Shown piece after piece: positions 1 to 5,687 of a stretch of DNA of 10,453 bases (its first letter is position 1; the number at the start of each line of letters is the position of its first letter). Made by a program: the position numbers and the translations under genes. Source of the stretch: Anaerolineae bacterium. GTDB taxonomy: Bacteria > Chloroflexota > Anaerolineae > JAADDB01. A model generated the notes under the pieces. The model did no database searches, was not told where the DNA came from, and was given only the letters and a program-made list of their open reading frames with translations. Location: positions 1 through 10,453 of the forward strand of contig WFQT01000407.1 in the NCBI GenBank assembly GCA_015486895.1, in the 5' to 3' direction.

Positions 1-9
1 ATTGAAATC

Positions 10-52
10 GGGCTCTGGAGCCCTGCGGGCTGAAGGACGGCCTCCGCCGTCC
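10..52 (+). other. Tandem GC-rich hairpins at left edge
   Basis: Two compact inverted repeats lie next to each other: GGGCT (10-14) with AGCCC (19-23), and GGACGGC (35-41) with GCCGTCC (46-52) around a CTCC loop. AGCCC at 19-23 can instead pair with GGGCT at 27-31, so the first hairpin has an alternative form. No T-run follows, so this is not a standard intrinsic terminator. It may be the tail of a structured RNA or repeat that continues to the left of the window. The inverted repeats are seen directly; any function is unknown. Confidence 0.4.
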
Positions 53-89
53 CACTGCTCCGCTCGAGGCTATTTTCATCAGACTACAC

Positions 90-111
90 TTGACTTAGTA
101 CTAGATGTACT
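90..111 (+). promoter_or_regulatory. TTGACT box with adjoining inverted repeat (possible operator)
   Basis: TTGACT (90-95) is followed at once by the inverted repeat AGTAC-TAGAT-GTACT (97-111). A -35-like hexamer next to a GTAC-containing dyad recalls MerR-type promoters, where the dyad sits in an over-long spacer. However, no TATAAT-like -10 is found 17-20 bases downstream. The dyad is certain, the promoter is doubtful and the regulator is unknown. Confidence 0.25.
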
Positions 112-189
112 TACACCGAAAGTTGTGTTGAAAACATATCGACGGGAGGGATTTTACTACGGTCCTTACCGGAGGAAGTTGCCGCTGTC

Positions 190-264
190 ATGCTCACTAT
201 TTGGCACCTGTTGGATGTTCCTTTGCTGGGGAACTTGGGCGGCAAGCCGCTGCTGGAGGTGTGA
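190..264 (+). CDS. Possible 24-aa ORF coupled to the permease gene
   Basis: An ATG at 190 opens a 24-codon frame that begins MLTIWHLLDV and ends KPLLEV before TGA at 262-264. The stop is one base before the GTG start of the permease, and the ORF's last codons overlap that gene's Shine-Dalgarno sequence (255-260), an arrangement typical of translational coupling. A GGAGG lies at 171-175, but its 14-base spacing to the ATG is long. The same stretch read in the permease frame gives a Cys/Trp-rich string (GTCWMFLCWGTWAASRCWRC) that does not look like protein, while this frame gives plausible hydrophobic sequence. It could be a leader peptide, the remnant of an older gene, or chance. No family is recognised. 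Confidence 0.3.
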   Translation: MLTIWHLLDVPLLGNLGGKPLLEV

Positions 265-265
265 A

Positions 266-1030
266 GTGCAACCGGATATCGCTTTGGCCGGGCTTATCGT
301 TGGTATTTTGGTGGGGCTAACTGGCGTGGGTGGGGGCGCACTAATGGCGCCATTGCTCATTTTGTTTGCCGGTGTGTCGCCTTCCATGGCCATTGGTACT
401 GATCTGGTTTACTCAACTATCACGAAAGCAGCCGGTGCCTGGCAACACTGGCAGCAGGGGACGGTTAACCTGTACATCGTTGGCCTGTTGAGCATCGGTA
501 GCATCCCCGGGGCCCTCATCGGCGTACAAACAGTTCATATCTTAGCCCAGAGACACGGCATTGATGTGCAGCCCATTTTGCTGCGCCTTTTAGGGATAAC
601 GCTCCTCTTGATAAGCAGCATGTTATTGGTACGCACGCTGTTCCCTTCTTTTCTACGCCATACTCTGAAGCCATTGACTCGACATTGGCGTAGTTCTACC
701 ATTGTCTGGGGCTTCATCGTTGGCCTGCTGGTAGGATTGACCTCTGTCGGTTCCGGCAGCTTGGTAATGCCATTTCTTTTCCTTTTGCCACTGACCACCT
801 ATGAACGGGTAGGTACTAGTGTGCTACAATCGGTATTAATGGTGGGGGCAGCGGGGATACTCTACGCCGGGCATGGGCAAGTTGATTTCGCCTTGGTGGG
901 AAATTTGCTCTTGGGGTCAGTTCCGGGTATCCTCATAGGTAGCCGTTGGATGACGCGCGTGTCTCCTCAACCATTGCGTTTAGGCCTGGGAAGTGTGTTA
1001 CTCTTGACGGCAGTGAAGCTCATTGTCTAA
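266..1030 (+). CDS. Sulfite exporter TauE/SafE family permease
   Basis: Polytopic inner-membrane permease of the TauE/SafE (DUF81) family, whose members export or import sulfite, sulfonates or related organic anions; the substrate here is unknown. The maximal open frame starts at base 2, but GTG 266 is preferred: a perfect GGAGGT (255-260) lies five bases before it, the product (254 aa) has the family's usual length, and the upstream extension is implausibly Cys/Trp-rich. The family's two-fold internal repeat is plain: residues 10-34 (GLIVGILVGLTGVGGGALM...) and 150-174 (GFIVGLLVGLTSVGSGSLV...), each with the Gly-rich turn after the first helix. About eight hydrophobic segments can be seen, with a basic loop near 131-143. 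No sulfur-metabolism gene is adjacent, so context does not fix the substrate. The palindromic element at 1052-1176 follows the stop by 21 bases. Confidence 0.85.
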   Translation: MQPDIALAGLIVGILVGLTGVGGGALMAPLLILFAGVSPSMAIGTDLVYSTITKAAGAWQHWQQGTVNLYIVGLLSIGSIPGALIGVQTVHILAQRHGIDVQPILLRLLGITLLLISSMLLVRTLFPSFLRHTLKPLTRHWRSSTIVWGFIVGLLVGLTSVGSGSLVMPFLFLLPLTTYERVGTSVLQSVLMVGAAGILYAGHGQVDFALVGNLLLGSVPGILIGSRWMTRVSPQPLRLGLGSVLLLTAVKLIV

Positions 1031-1051
1031 ACGATTGCTTGACTGGACTCT

Positions 1052-1176
1052 GGCGTTTTATTTTAGCCACAGAAAAATACAGAATTGCACAGATTTGGAT
1101 CGAAAAAAAGCAGGGGGAAATCTGTGTTAATCTGTGCAATCTGTGGCAAAGATAGCCTGGTCGAGCTTAAAACGCC
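1052..1176. repeat. Palindromic intergenic element with CACAGATT-like units
   Basis: Nested inverted repeats fill the gap between the permease and the membrane-protease-like gene. The outer arms are GGCGTTTTA (1052-1060) and TAAAACGCC (1168-1176). Inside these are GCCACAGA (1066-1073) with TCTGTGGC (1140-1147), and ATTGCACAGATT (1084-1095) with AATCTGTGCAAT (1129-1140). The inner arms are themselves made of 9-10-base direct units (ATCTGTG at about 1119, 1130 and 1139). The whole could form a long imperfect hairpin and might end transcription in both directions. It has the look of a small non-autonomous element or a dispersed intergenic repeat. No transposase is present and no clear target-site duplication was found. 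Confidence 0.6.
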
Positions 1177-1233
1177 GTTTTTGCCAGACTCTATTAATTG
1201 ACAAGTATCGACCCCATTTCCGGAAAAGGTCAC

Positions 1234-1986
1234 ATGGTGGATACTCTCTTTCCCTGGTTCTTACTACTCATTGTGGCTGCGGCATTGTTGGCGTTGCTGA
1301 ACCGCTGGCTGATGCGCCACTTGCAAATTAGCGGGCTGCTCCTCCTGCGAGACCGGCAAGCAGCGTCGTTGTTTTTCTTCTTGTTCCTCCTTCCTGGCAT
1401 TCTCCTACATGAACTCAGTCACTGGCTGACGGCTCGCCTTCTGGGCGTCAAGACGCTAAGCTTCAGTCTCTGGCCCCGGCAGCAGCGGAATGGCCGCCTG
1501 GAGTTAGGCGCTGTGGAGGTGGAGCACGGTTCAATTTTGGAGATGGCGTTGATAGGCTTGGCTCCGTTCTTATTCGGTTCTGCGGTATTGTTGCTGCTGG
1601 TGCATAGTTTGTCCCACGGAGTAGATTTAGCCCAGTTGCTTGTGGAACCGGCACGTCTTTGGTCCACTCTGCGGGCTGCGCCGGATATCTGGCTCCAGCT
1701 TTACTTGCTGTTCGCCGTGGTCAACGGCATGATCCCCAGCGAGGCCGACCGTAAACCGGCCATACCGGTACTGCTGTTCGCCATTTTACTCCTGGGACTA
1801 TCTTTCTTGTTGGGACTCTGGTCACAGCTATCCTCTTTTTGGCTCCATCAGTTTTTCATTGCCGTGCGCTTTTTAGCACTTTCTTTTGCTTTTGCCTTGT
1901 TCGTCAATATCGTGGTTGCAATCATACTCTTGGGGTTTGAATGGTTCATGGAGAACGTGTTCGGGCTATCCGCTCAGCATCGTTGA
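1234..1986 (+). CDS. Membrane protein with HExxH motif, M50/site-2-protease-like
   Basis: Predicted integral membrane protein of 250 aa with about six hydrophobic segments. The end of the second segment carries HELSH (H59-E60-L-S-H63), the zinc-binding motif of intramembrane metalloproteases of the M50/S2P clan. A second conserved-looking element, NGMIPSEADR (N164-D172), sits where S2P proteins have N-x-x-P...DG, and D172 could be the third zinc ligand. The match is to the general pattern; the usual DG pair is replaced by AD-R, so this is a divergent member and its protease activity is inferred. ATG 1234 is chosen over TTG 1198 because a purine-rich AAGG (1226-1229) precedes it and a membrane segment begins directly after. 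Only 65 bases separate its stop from the cobalamin adenosyltransferase start, so the two may be co-transcribed. No substrate (for example an anti-sigma factor) is encoded nearby. Confidence 0.6.
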   Translation: MVDTLFPWFLLLIVAAALLALLNRWLMRHLQISGLLLLRDRQAASLFFFLFLLPGILLHELSHWLTARLLGVKTLSFSLWPRQQRNGRLELGAVEVEHGSILEMALIGLAPFLFGSAVLLLLVHSLSHGVDLAQLLVEPARLWSTLRAAPDIWLQLYLLFAVVNGMIPSEADRKPAIPVLLFAILLLGLSFLLGLWSQLSSFWLHQFFIAVRFLALSFAFALFVNIVVAIILLGFEWFMENVFGLSAQHR

Positions 1987-2010
1987 GTGGCATAACAAGG
2001 AAATCTAACC

Positions 2011-2028
2011 GCGGATTGTGCGGATTAT
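2011..2028 (+). repeat. Two 9-base GCGGATT units
   Basis: GCGGATTGT (2011-2019) and GCGGATTAT (2020-2028) form a perfect 9-base period in the 65-base gap before the adenosyltransferase gene. They resemble one arm of the palindromic element at 1052-1176 with a different base choice (GCGGATT for CACAGATT). No matching second arm is present, so this would be a half or degraded copy. The call is by pattern only. Confidence 0.35.
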
Positions 2029-2051
2029 TTTTCCTCTAAGGAGTGATCCAT

Positions 2052-2606
2052 ATGAGAATTTACACGAAAACCGGCGATAACGGCGAGACGTCCCTTTTCC
2101 GCGGCGGCCGGGTGGGCAAGGAAGACGTGCGGGTGGAAGCATACGGCCAGGTGGATGAGCTGAACGCAACACTAGGATTAGCTCGCGCCGCGAGGCTGCC
2201 CTCGGCGTTAGATGAAGCTATCGCCCGAGTGCAAAGCGAGCTTTTCGATTTAGGTGCGGACCTGGCTACACCCTTGGCCCAGGATGGAATCGCTACCACT
2301 CGTCTCACTACCGAGGCAACCATTCGCCTGGAAAAAGAGATCGATCGCTGGCAAGAAACCCTACCTCCCCTGCGTCAGTTTATCCTGCCCGGCGGGGCCA
2401 TGAGCAGCGCTGCCTTGCACGTCAGCCGGACCGTCTGCCGGCGCGCAGAGCGGGCTGTGGTACGCCTGTCGCGGCAGCAAGAGATTAGTCCCAACGTCCT
2501 GCCGTACCTGAACCGCCTCTCTGATTGGCTTTTTGTGGCTGCTCGGCTGGCCAATAAGGCAGCCGGCATTGCTGATACGGCATGGCAATCCCCTCGAAAC
2601 AGATAA
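2052..2606 (+). CDS. PduO-type cob(I)alamin adenosyltransferase
   Basis: Cytoplasmic enzyme that transfers the adenosyl group of ATP to cob(I)alamin, giving adenosylcobalamin for B12-dependent enzymes (PduO/MMAB family, EC 2.5.1.17). The 184-residue product has the family's usual length and signatures: the N-terminal ATP-binding stretch TKTGDNGET (5-13) followed by GGRV (18-21), YGQVDELNA (31-39), the Arg-rich RTVCRRAER (126-134), and the C-terminal YLNRLSDWLFVAAR (152-165). ATG 2052 is the start because AAGGAG (2038-2043) lies eight bases before it; an in-frame GTG at 2043 overlaps that SD and is less likely. No cobalamin riboswitch fits in the 65-base upstream gap and no other B12 gene is nearby, so the gene is probably expressed constitutively or with the upstream membrane protein. 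The gene symbol varies between genomes (pduO, cobO, mmaB). Confidence 0.93.
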   Translation: MRIYTKTGDNGETSLFRGGRVGKEDVRVEAYGQVDELNATLGLARAARLPSALDEAIARVQSELFDLGADLATPLAQDGIATTRLTTEATIRLEKEIDRWQETLPPLRQFILPGGAMSSAALHVSRTVCRRAERAVVRLSRQQEISPNVLPYLNRLSDWLFVAARLANKAAGIADTAWQSPRNR

Positions 2607-2657
2607 TCCAGGTGGCACTGTTCAAGATAGTTCTCGATCCCTCAACTACCATGGAAT

Positions 2658-2686
2658 TTGACAAAGCCTACTTCAGAGGGTAAAAA
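2658..2686 (+). promoter_or_regulatory. Sigma-70-type promoter for the FAD oxidoreductase gene
   Basis: A perfect -35 TTGACA (2658-2663), a 17-base spacer and the -10 TAAAAA (2681-2686, 4 of 6 matches to consensus) predict a start near 2693 and a leader of about 145 bases before ATG 2839. This suggests the oxidoreductase is a separate transcription unit from the adenosyltransferase. Confidence 0.5.
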
Positions 2687-2692
2687 CGAATA

Positions 2693-2702
2693 GAGGCGCC
2701 TC
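2693..2702. promoter_or_regulatory. GAGGCGCCTC palindrome at predicted transcription start
   Basis: A perfect 10-base palindrome begins at the predicted +1 of the promoter at 2658-2686. A protein bound here would block initiation, so it is a possible operator, but a 10-base GC palindrome can also arise by chance and no regulator gene is close. Confidence 0.2.
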
Positions 2703-2838
2703 ATTGGGCTGTCAGGAAAGGGGCATGAGAGCGCACGATCCTATCAAAAGGCAGGCGCGTTGCCGGTGACTATCATGCGTCCGACTTACCCGACGATATC
2801 TGGTAACGGAGGTGCCGGGCCTTTTAGCGGAGTGCATT

Positions 2839-4125
2839 ATGCAGCGATCAATAGGCATTGTCGGGGCGGGTATTGGCGGTCTATCTGCTGCCTACGAATT
2901 ACTAAAAGCTGGGCGGCAGGTTACGTTGTTTGAAGCGAATGCCATTCCTGGTGGATTAGCTTCTGGCTTCCAGGTGGAGAATTGGGAATGGCCGTTGGAG
3001 CGATTCTACCACCATATTTTCACCTCCGACAAAGACATCTTGCAATTGGCCAAAGAGATTGGCATCGAGGAAGACGTTTTCTTTCCCCGCCCGATTACCG
3101 CTATGTGGTACGGCGATCGAGCTTACCCATTTGACTCTGTGCTGCGCTTTTTGCAATTCCCTCATCTTTCCTGGCCTGCGAAGATGCGCATGGGTATAGT
3201 TTTGGCTTACTTGCGCTTCACTCGCAATTGGCGACGATTGGAACAGCGACAAGCAGATGCCTGGCTCAGCCGGATGATCGGTGAACAAGCTTATAATCTT
3301 TTCTGGCGTCCCCTTTTGGTGGGGAAAATGGGCCCTTACTATAAAGATGTCAACCTGGCTTGGTTCTGGGCTCGCATTGCCAAGCGCAGCCCCGCGCTCG
3401 GCTACTTCCGTGGTGGTTTTCAGCATTTCGTTGATGTGCTGGCGCAACGAGTGACCGAAATGGGTGGCACAATCCATACTGGCTGTCCGGTGCAGCGCAT
3501 TATCCGCCAGCAGGACGGTGCTTTCCGGTTATACATGCCCGGAGGTAATTTCACCTGTGATCAAGTGTTGGCTACCGTTTCACCTTCGCTTTTCGACCAG
3601 TTGAGTGTTGATTTGCCAGATACTTACCGGCGTCTACTACATGGCTTGACTTCGATGGGTGCTGTGGTTCTCATCCTTTCCTTGAAGCATTCCATGACCA
3701 ATGGCTTTTACTGGATCAACCTTCCCCGGTCCGCCGGGTTCCCTTTCTTGGCTTTTGTGGAGCACACCAATTACATTAGCCGGGAGCATTATGATAATCA
3801 ATATATCGTTTACTTAGGGGACTACGTGGAAGAGAGGCACCCTTATTTTGAGATTGATGATCGGTCTCTGTTGGACCGTTTTCTGCCTTTTCTAAGGCGG
3901 TTTAACCCCCGGTTCGAGCCTTCGTGGGTGCACCGTTTCTGGGTTTTCCGGGAGAAATATGCCCAGCCAGTGCCGCTGAGCAACCACTCCCGGCAGATTC
4001 CGCCACTGCAAACCCCAGTGCCAGGGCTTTATTTTGCCTCCATGAGCCAGGTATATCCGTGGGATCGAGGAACTAATTACGCTGTGGAAATCGGCCGGCG
4101 GGTCGGGCGCATGATGGTCAAATGA
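2839..4125 (+). CDS. NAD(P)/FAD-dependent oxidoreductase (amine oxidase / HemY-like)
   Basis: A 428-residue flavoprotein with a two-dinucleotide-binding fold. The N-terminus has the FAD-binding GAGIGGL (9-15, GxGxxG) with the acidic residue E32 closing the second strand, then PGGLA (38-42). A mid-protein motif YFRGGFQHFVDVLAQRV (189-205) and the C-terminal WDRGTNYAVEIGRRVG (408-423), which contacts FAD, place it in the amine-oxidase / protoporphyrinogen-oxidase-like / UDP-galactopyranose-mutase-like group (COG1232/1233). The reaction cannot be told from sequence: porphyrin oxidation, carotenoid-type desaturation and sugar-ring contraction use related folds, and bacterial relatives often sit in polysaccharide clusters, but no such genes are adjacent here. 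ATG 2839 has GGAG (2829-2832) six bases upstream and starts directly at the first strand of the FAD fold; an upstream in-frame GTG at 2812 adds only a non-conserved MPGLLAECI. No signal peptide or clear membrane helix is seen, so it is probably cytoplasmic or membrane-associated. Confidence 0.8.
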   Translation: MQRSIGIVGAGIGGLSAAYELLKAGRQVTLFEANAIPGGLASGFQVENWEWPLERFYHHIFTSDKDILQLAKEIGIEEDVFFPRPITAMWYGDRAYPFDSVLRFLQFPHLSWPAKMRMGIVLAYLRFTRNWRRLEQRQADAWLSRMIGEQAYNLFWRPLLVGKMGPYYKDVNLAWFWARIAKRSPALGYFRGGFQHFVDVLAQRVTEMGGTIHTGCPVQRIIRQQDGAFRLYMPGGNFTCDQVLATVSPSLFDQLSVDLPDTYRRLLHGLTSMGAVVLILSLKHSMTNGFYWINLPRSAGFPFLAFVEHTNYISREHYDNQYIVYLGDYVEERHPYFEIDDRSLLDRFLPFLRRFNPRFEPSWVHRFWVFREKYAQPVPLSNHSRQIPPLQTPVPGLYFASMSQVYPWDRGTNYAVEIGRRVGRMMVK

Positions 4126-4158
4126 AGATGGAACAGGTCGTAATGTTGCTATACCAAT

Positions 4159-4187
4159 TTGACACCCATTCCCCTTTAGGATAAGAT
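4159..4187 (+). promoter_or_regulatory. Sigma-70-type promoter upstream of mrp
   Basis: A perfect TTGACA (4159-4164), a 17-base spacer and TAAGAT (4182-4187, 4 of 6 matches) predict a start near 4194. If it serves mrp, the untranslated leader is about 275 bases, unusually long, and contains the hairpins at 4249-4283 and 4315-4411. It could instead make a small RNA that ends within the gap. The gene-free stretch 4126-4469 holds nothing else that I can recognise: no credible ORF and no tRNA. Confidence 0.5.
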
Positions 4188-4248
4188 GCGCTGATTAGTC
4201 AGTAAGAACAGTTTGTACATATCGGACAACAACGTCTATAGCATTACC

Positions 4249-4283
4249 CAGCAAAAACTACGTCAACAGCGAAGATTTTGCTG
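4249..4283 (+). other. Stem-loop in mrp leader
   Basis: CAGCAAAA (4249-4256) and TTTTGCTG (4276-4283) are perfect complements around a 19-base loop. The octamer TTAGTCAG occurs at 4195-4202, at the predicted transcription start, and again at 4285-4292 just after this stem. The repeats are visible; their role is unknown. Confidence 0.35.
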
Positions 4284-4314
4284 CTTAGTCAGATCTTTTG
4301 GTGGGATGTCACAG

Positions 4315-4411
4315 GAGATAGATTAACGCGGATACATACTGATTTTGGCGTTTTTTCTATGTTCTTCTGTGAAAATCAGTGTTCTATTTCTATCTCAGGG
4401 GATAGAAATAG
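4315..4411. repeat. Palindromic element with mutually exclusive hairpins in mrp leader
   Basis: Outer arms GAGATAGA (4315-4322) and TCTATCTC (4389-4396) enclose ACTGATTTT (4338-4346) with AAAATCAGT (4372-4380). The right outer arm also belongs to a separate 11-base perfect hairpin, CTATTTCTATC (4384-4394) with GATAGAAATAG (4401-4411) around a 6-base loop. The two folds cannot form together. The element resembles the one at 1052-1176 in layout (nested arms, CTGTG and GGCGTTTT motifs), so it may be a dispersed intergenic repeat, a leader regulatory RNA, or a repeat reused as one. The last arm ends 58 bases before the mrp ATG. Confidence 0.5.
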
Positions 4412-4469
4412 GCTACTGGCTTTACATTAGTTGCGGCTTGCTGCGCTATGAAATATAAGGAGAAATGTG

Positions 4470-5528
4470 ATGAGTCATACAGTTACTGAAACTCAAGTCT
4501 TAGATGCCTTACGCACCGTGCAAGACCTCGACTTGCACAAAGACTTGGTCACCCTCAAAATGATTCGAGACCTGAAAGTGAAAAAAGGAAAGGTCTCTTT
4601 TACCGTTGTACTGACGACGCCTTCTTGTCCATTGAAGGATCAGATAAGAAACAATGCTAAGGCTGCTGTGGAGGCATTGCCGGGCGTGACGGAGGTTAAT
4701 GTTAAACTTGATGCAGCAGTCGGCGCCGATAAGAAGATACAAGAGAAGATTGCGGCTCCTATCAAGAATATTATTGCTGTAGCTAGTGGCAAAGGGGGAG
4801 TTGGCAAAACGACTCTTGCCGTGAACTTAGCGCTTTCCTTAGCTTTGGACGGTGCCAAGGTTGGATTGATGGACGCTGACATTTACGGGCCCAATGTGCC
4901 TATCATGATGGGTGTCGACCATCCTCCACGAGTGAAGGACCGCAAATTGATCCCAATAAAGGCATACGGCATTTCTATGATCTCTATTGGCTTCTTGGTG
5001 CCGCCGGGCCAGGCATTAGTGTGGCGAGGCCCTATGCTTCATAATGCTATCAAACAGTTTTTCAACGATGTGACTTGGGAACCGATGGACTATATGGTCG
5101 TTGACTTGCCGCCGGGAACAGGTGACGTGCCTTTGAGCTTAGCGCAACTTGTCCCCATTAGCGGTGGCATCGTCATCACGACGCCGCAGGAAGTGGCTTT
5201 GACTGACGCCCGGCGTGGTTTATCAGCTTTCCAGACACTAAAAGTGCCGGTATTAGGCATTGTGGAGAACATGAGTGGCGAGATCTTCGGTGTGGGCGGT
5301 GGCGAGCATGCTGCTGAAGAGTTGCATGTACCTTTCTTAGGTCGCATTCCGCTGGATAAGCGCATCCGCGAGGGCGGTGATGTCGGCCAACCGTTGGTTG
5401 TTACCGAGCCGGACTCGGAGTTAGCGCAGTCGTTCCGCTCCTTGGCCCGGACTATTGCAGCCGCTGTGAGCGTTTTGCGCTCCCGTGAAAGTGAATCTAA
5501 CCCCGATGAGCCGGAACCAAAAGGTTAA
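4470..5528 (+). CDS. mrp: Mrp/NBP35-family P-loop ATPase with N-terminal MIP18 (DUF59) domain
   Basis: Cytoplasmic ATPase of the Mrp/ApbC/NBP35 family, which in other bacteria carries and delivers Fe-S clusters. The product is 352 aa. Residues 1-80 form a MIP18/DUF59 domain with its conserved Cys (C53, in TTPSCPLKD). The ATPase domain follows: deviant Walker A SGKGGVGKTT (106-115), MDADIYGPNVP (134-144), Walker B-like VVDLPPGTGD (210-219), and TTPQEVALTDARRG (237-250). After VENMSG (265-270) the chain runs straight to EIFGVGGG (271-278); the usual insert with CxxC, which binds a bridging 4Fe-4S cluster, is absent and C53 is the only cysteine. Cluster-scaffold function is therefore uncertain. 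ATG 4470 has AAGGAG (4457-4462) seven bases upstream; GTG 4467 is less well spaced. The C-terminal 15 residues are acidic and polar (ESESNPDEPEP). Also annotated apbC or minD-like. Confidence 0.9.
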   Translation: MSHTVTETQVLDALRTVQDLDLHKDLVTLKMIRDLKVKKGKVSFTVVLTTPSCPLKDQIRNNAKAAVEALPGVTEVNVKLDAAVGADKKIQEKIAAPIKNIIAVASGKGGVGKTTLAVNLALSLALDGAKVGLMDADIYGPNVPIMMGVDHPPRVKDRKLIPIKAYGISMISIGFLVPPGQALVWRGPMLHNAIKQFFNDVTWEPMDYMVVDLPPGTGDVPLSLAQLVPISGGIVITTPQEVALTDARRGLSAFQTLKVPVLGIVENMSGEIFGVGGGEHAAEELHVPFLGRIPLDKRIREGGDVGQPLVVTEPDSELAQSFRSLARTIAAAVSVLRSRESESNPDEPEPKG

Positions 5529-5536
5529 GCGCACAT

Positions 5537-5566
5537 TTCACAGAGTAGGTAGACAACCTGTGTAAT
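5537..5566 (+). promoter_or_regulatory. Promoter candidate for the Nudix gene
   Basis: TTCACA (5537-5542, 5 of 6 matches to the -35) and TGTAAT (5561-5566, 5 of 6 matches to the -10) are separated by 18 bases. The predicted start near 5573 gives a leader of about 115 bases that ends in the terminator-like hairpin at 5644-5677. It begins 8 bases after the mrp stop codon. Confidence 0.4.
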
Positions 5567-5643
5567 TGGTGGTTCATTTTCTTGTACAGAAAACTGGACC
5601 CTCAATCGGTGAGTGTCTAACTGCCTTGCGAGACAGCGATCAG

Positions 5644-5677
5644 GCCCTCTGCTGGAAGCAGCGGAGGGCTTTTCTTT
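5644..5677 (+). terminator. Intrinsic terminator-like hairpin touching the Nudix gene SD
   Basis: GCCCTCTGCT (5644-5653) pairs with AGCAG (5657-5661) and AGGGC (5665-5669), with a CGG bulge and a 3-base loop. TTTTCTTT (5670-5677) follows. The Shine-Dalgarno GGAGG (5678-5682) starts at the very next base. The hairpin either ends read-through from mrp or acts as an attenuator inside the Nudix leader; a small upstream dyad TGTCT/AGACA (5614-5618, 5631-5635) and a second CCCTC copy (5599-5603) that could compete for GAGGG (5664-5668) leave room for an alternative fold. Confidence 0.6.
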
Positions 5678-5687
5678 GGAGGCTGTG

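Noticed and set aside
2..265. N-terminal extension of the permease back to base 2
   Set aside because: Cys/Trp-rich, unlike the family, and a perfect SD supports GTG 266.
946..1155. 69-codon open frame over the permease 3' end and the palindromic element
   Set aside because: It is out of frame with the permease and its second half is the repeat itself. No ribosome site or homologue is apparent.
1987..2051. Cobalamin riboswitch ahead of the adenosyltransferase gene
   Set aside because: The gap is only 65 bases and no B12-box-like core is visible.
2607..2838. tRNA or structured RNA in the gap before the oxidoreductase
   Set aside because: No T-loop consensus, acceptor stem or cloverleaf pairing was found; only a promoter and a small palindrome.
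2956..3477. 173-codon open frame on the - strand inside the FAD oxidoreductase gene
   Set aside because: No start signal or family motif, and it is fully antisense to a well-supported flavoprotein.
4436..4460. TTGCGG-N17-TATAAG as a closer mrp promoter
   Set aside because: Its -10 overlaps the Shine-Dalgarno sequence, so the transcript would start after the ribosome site.
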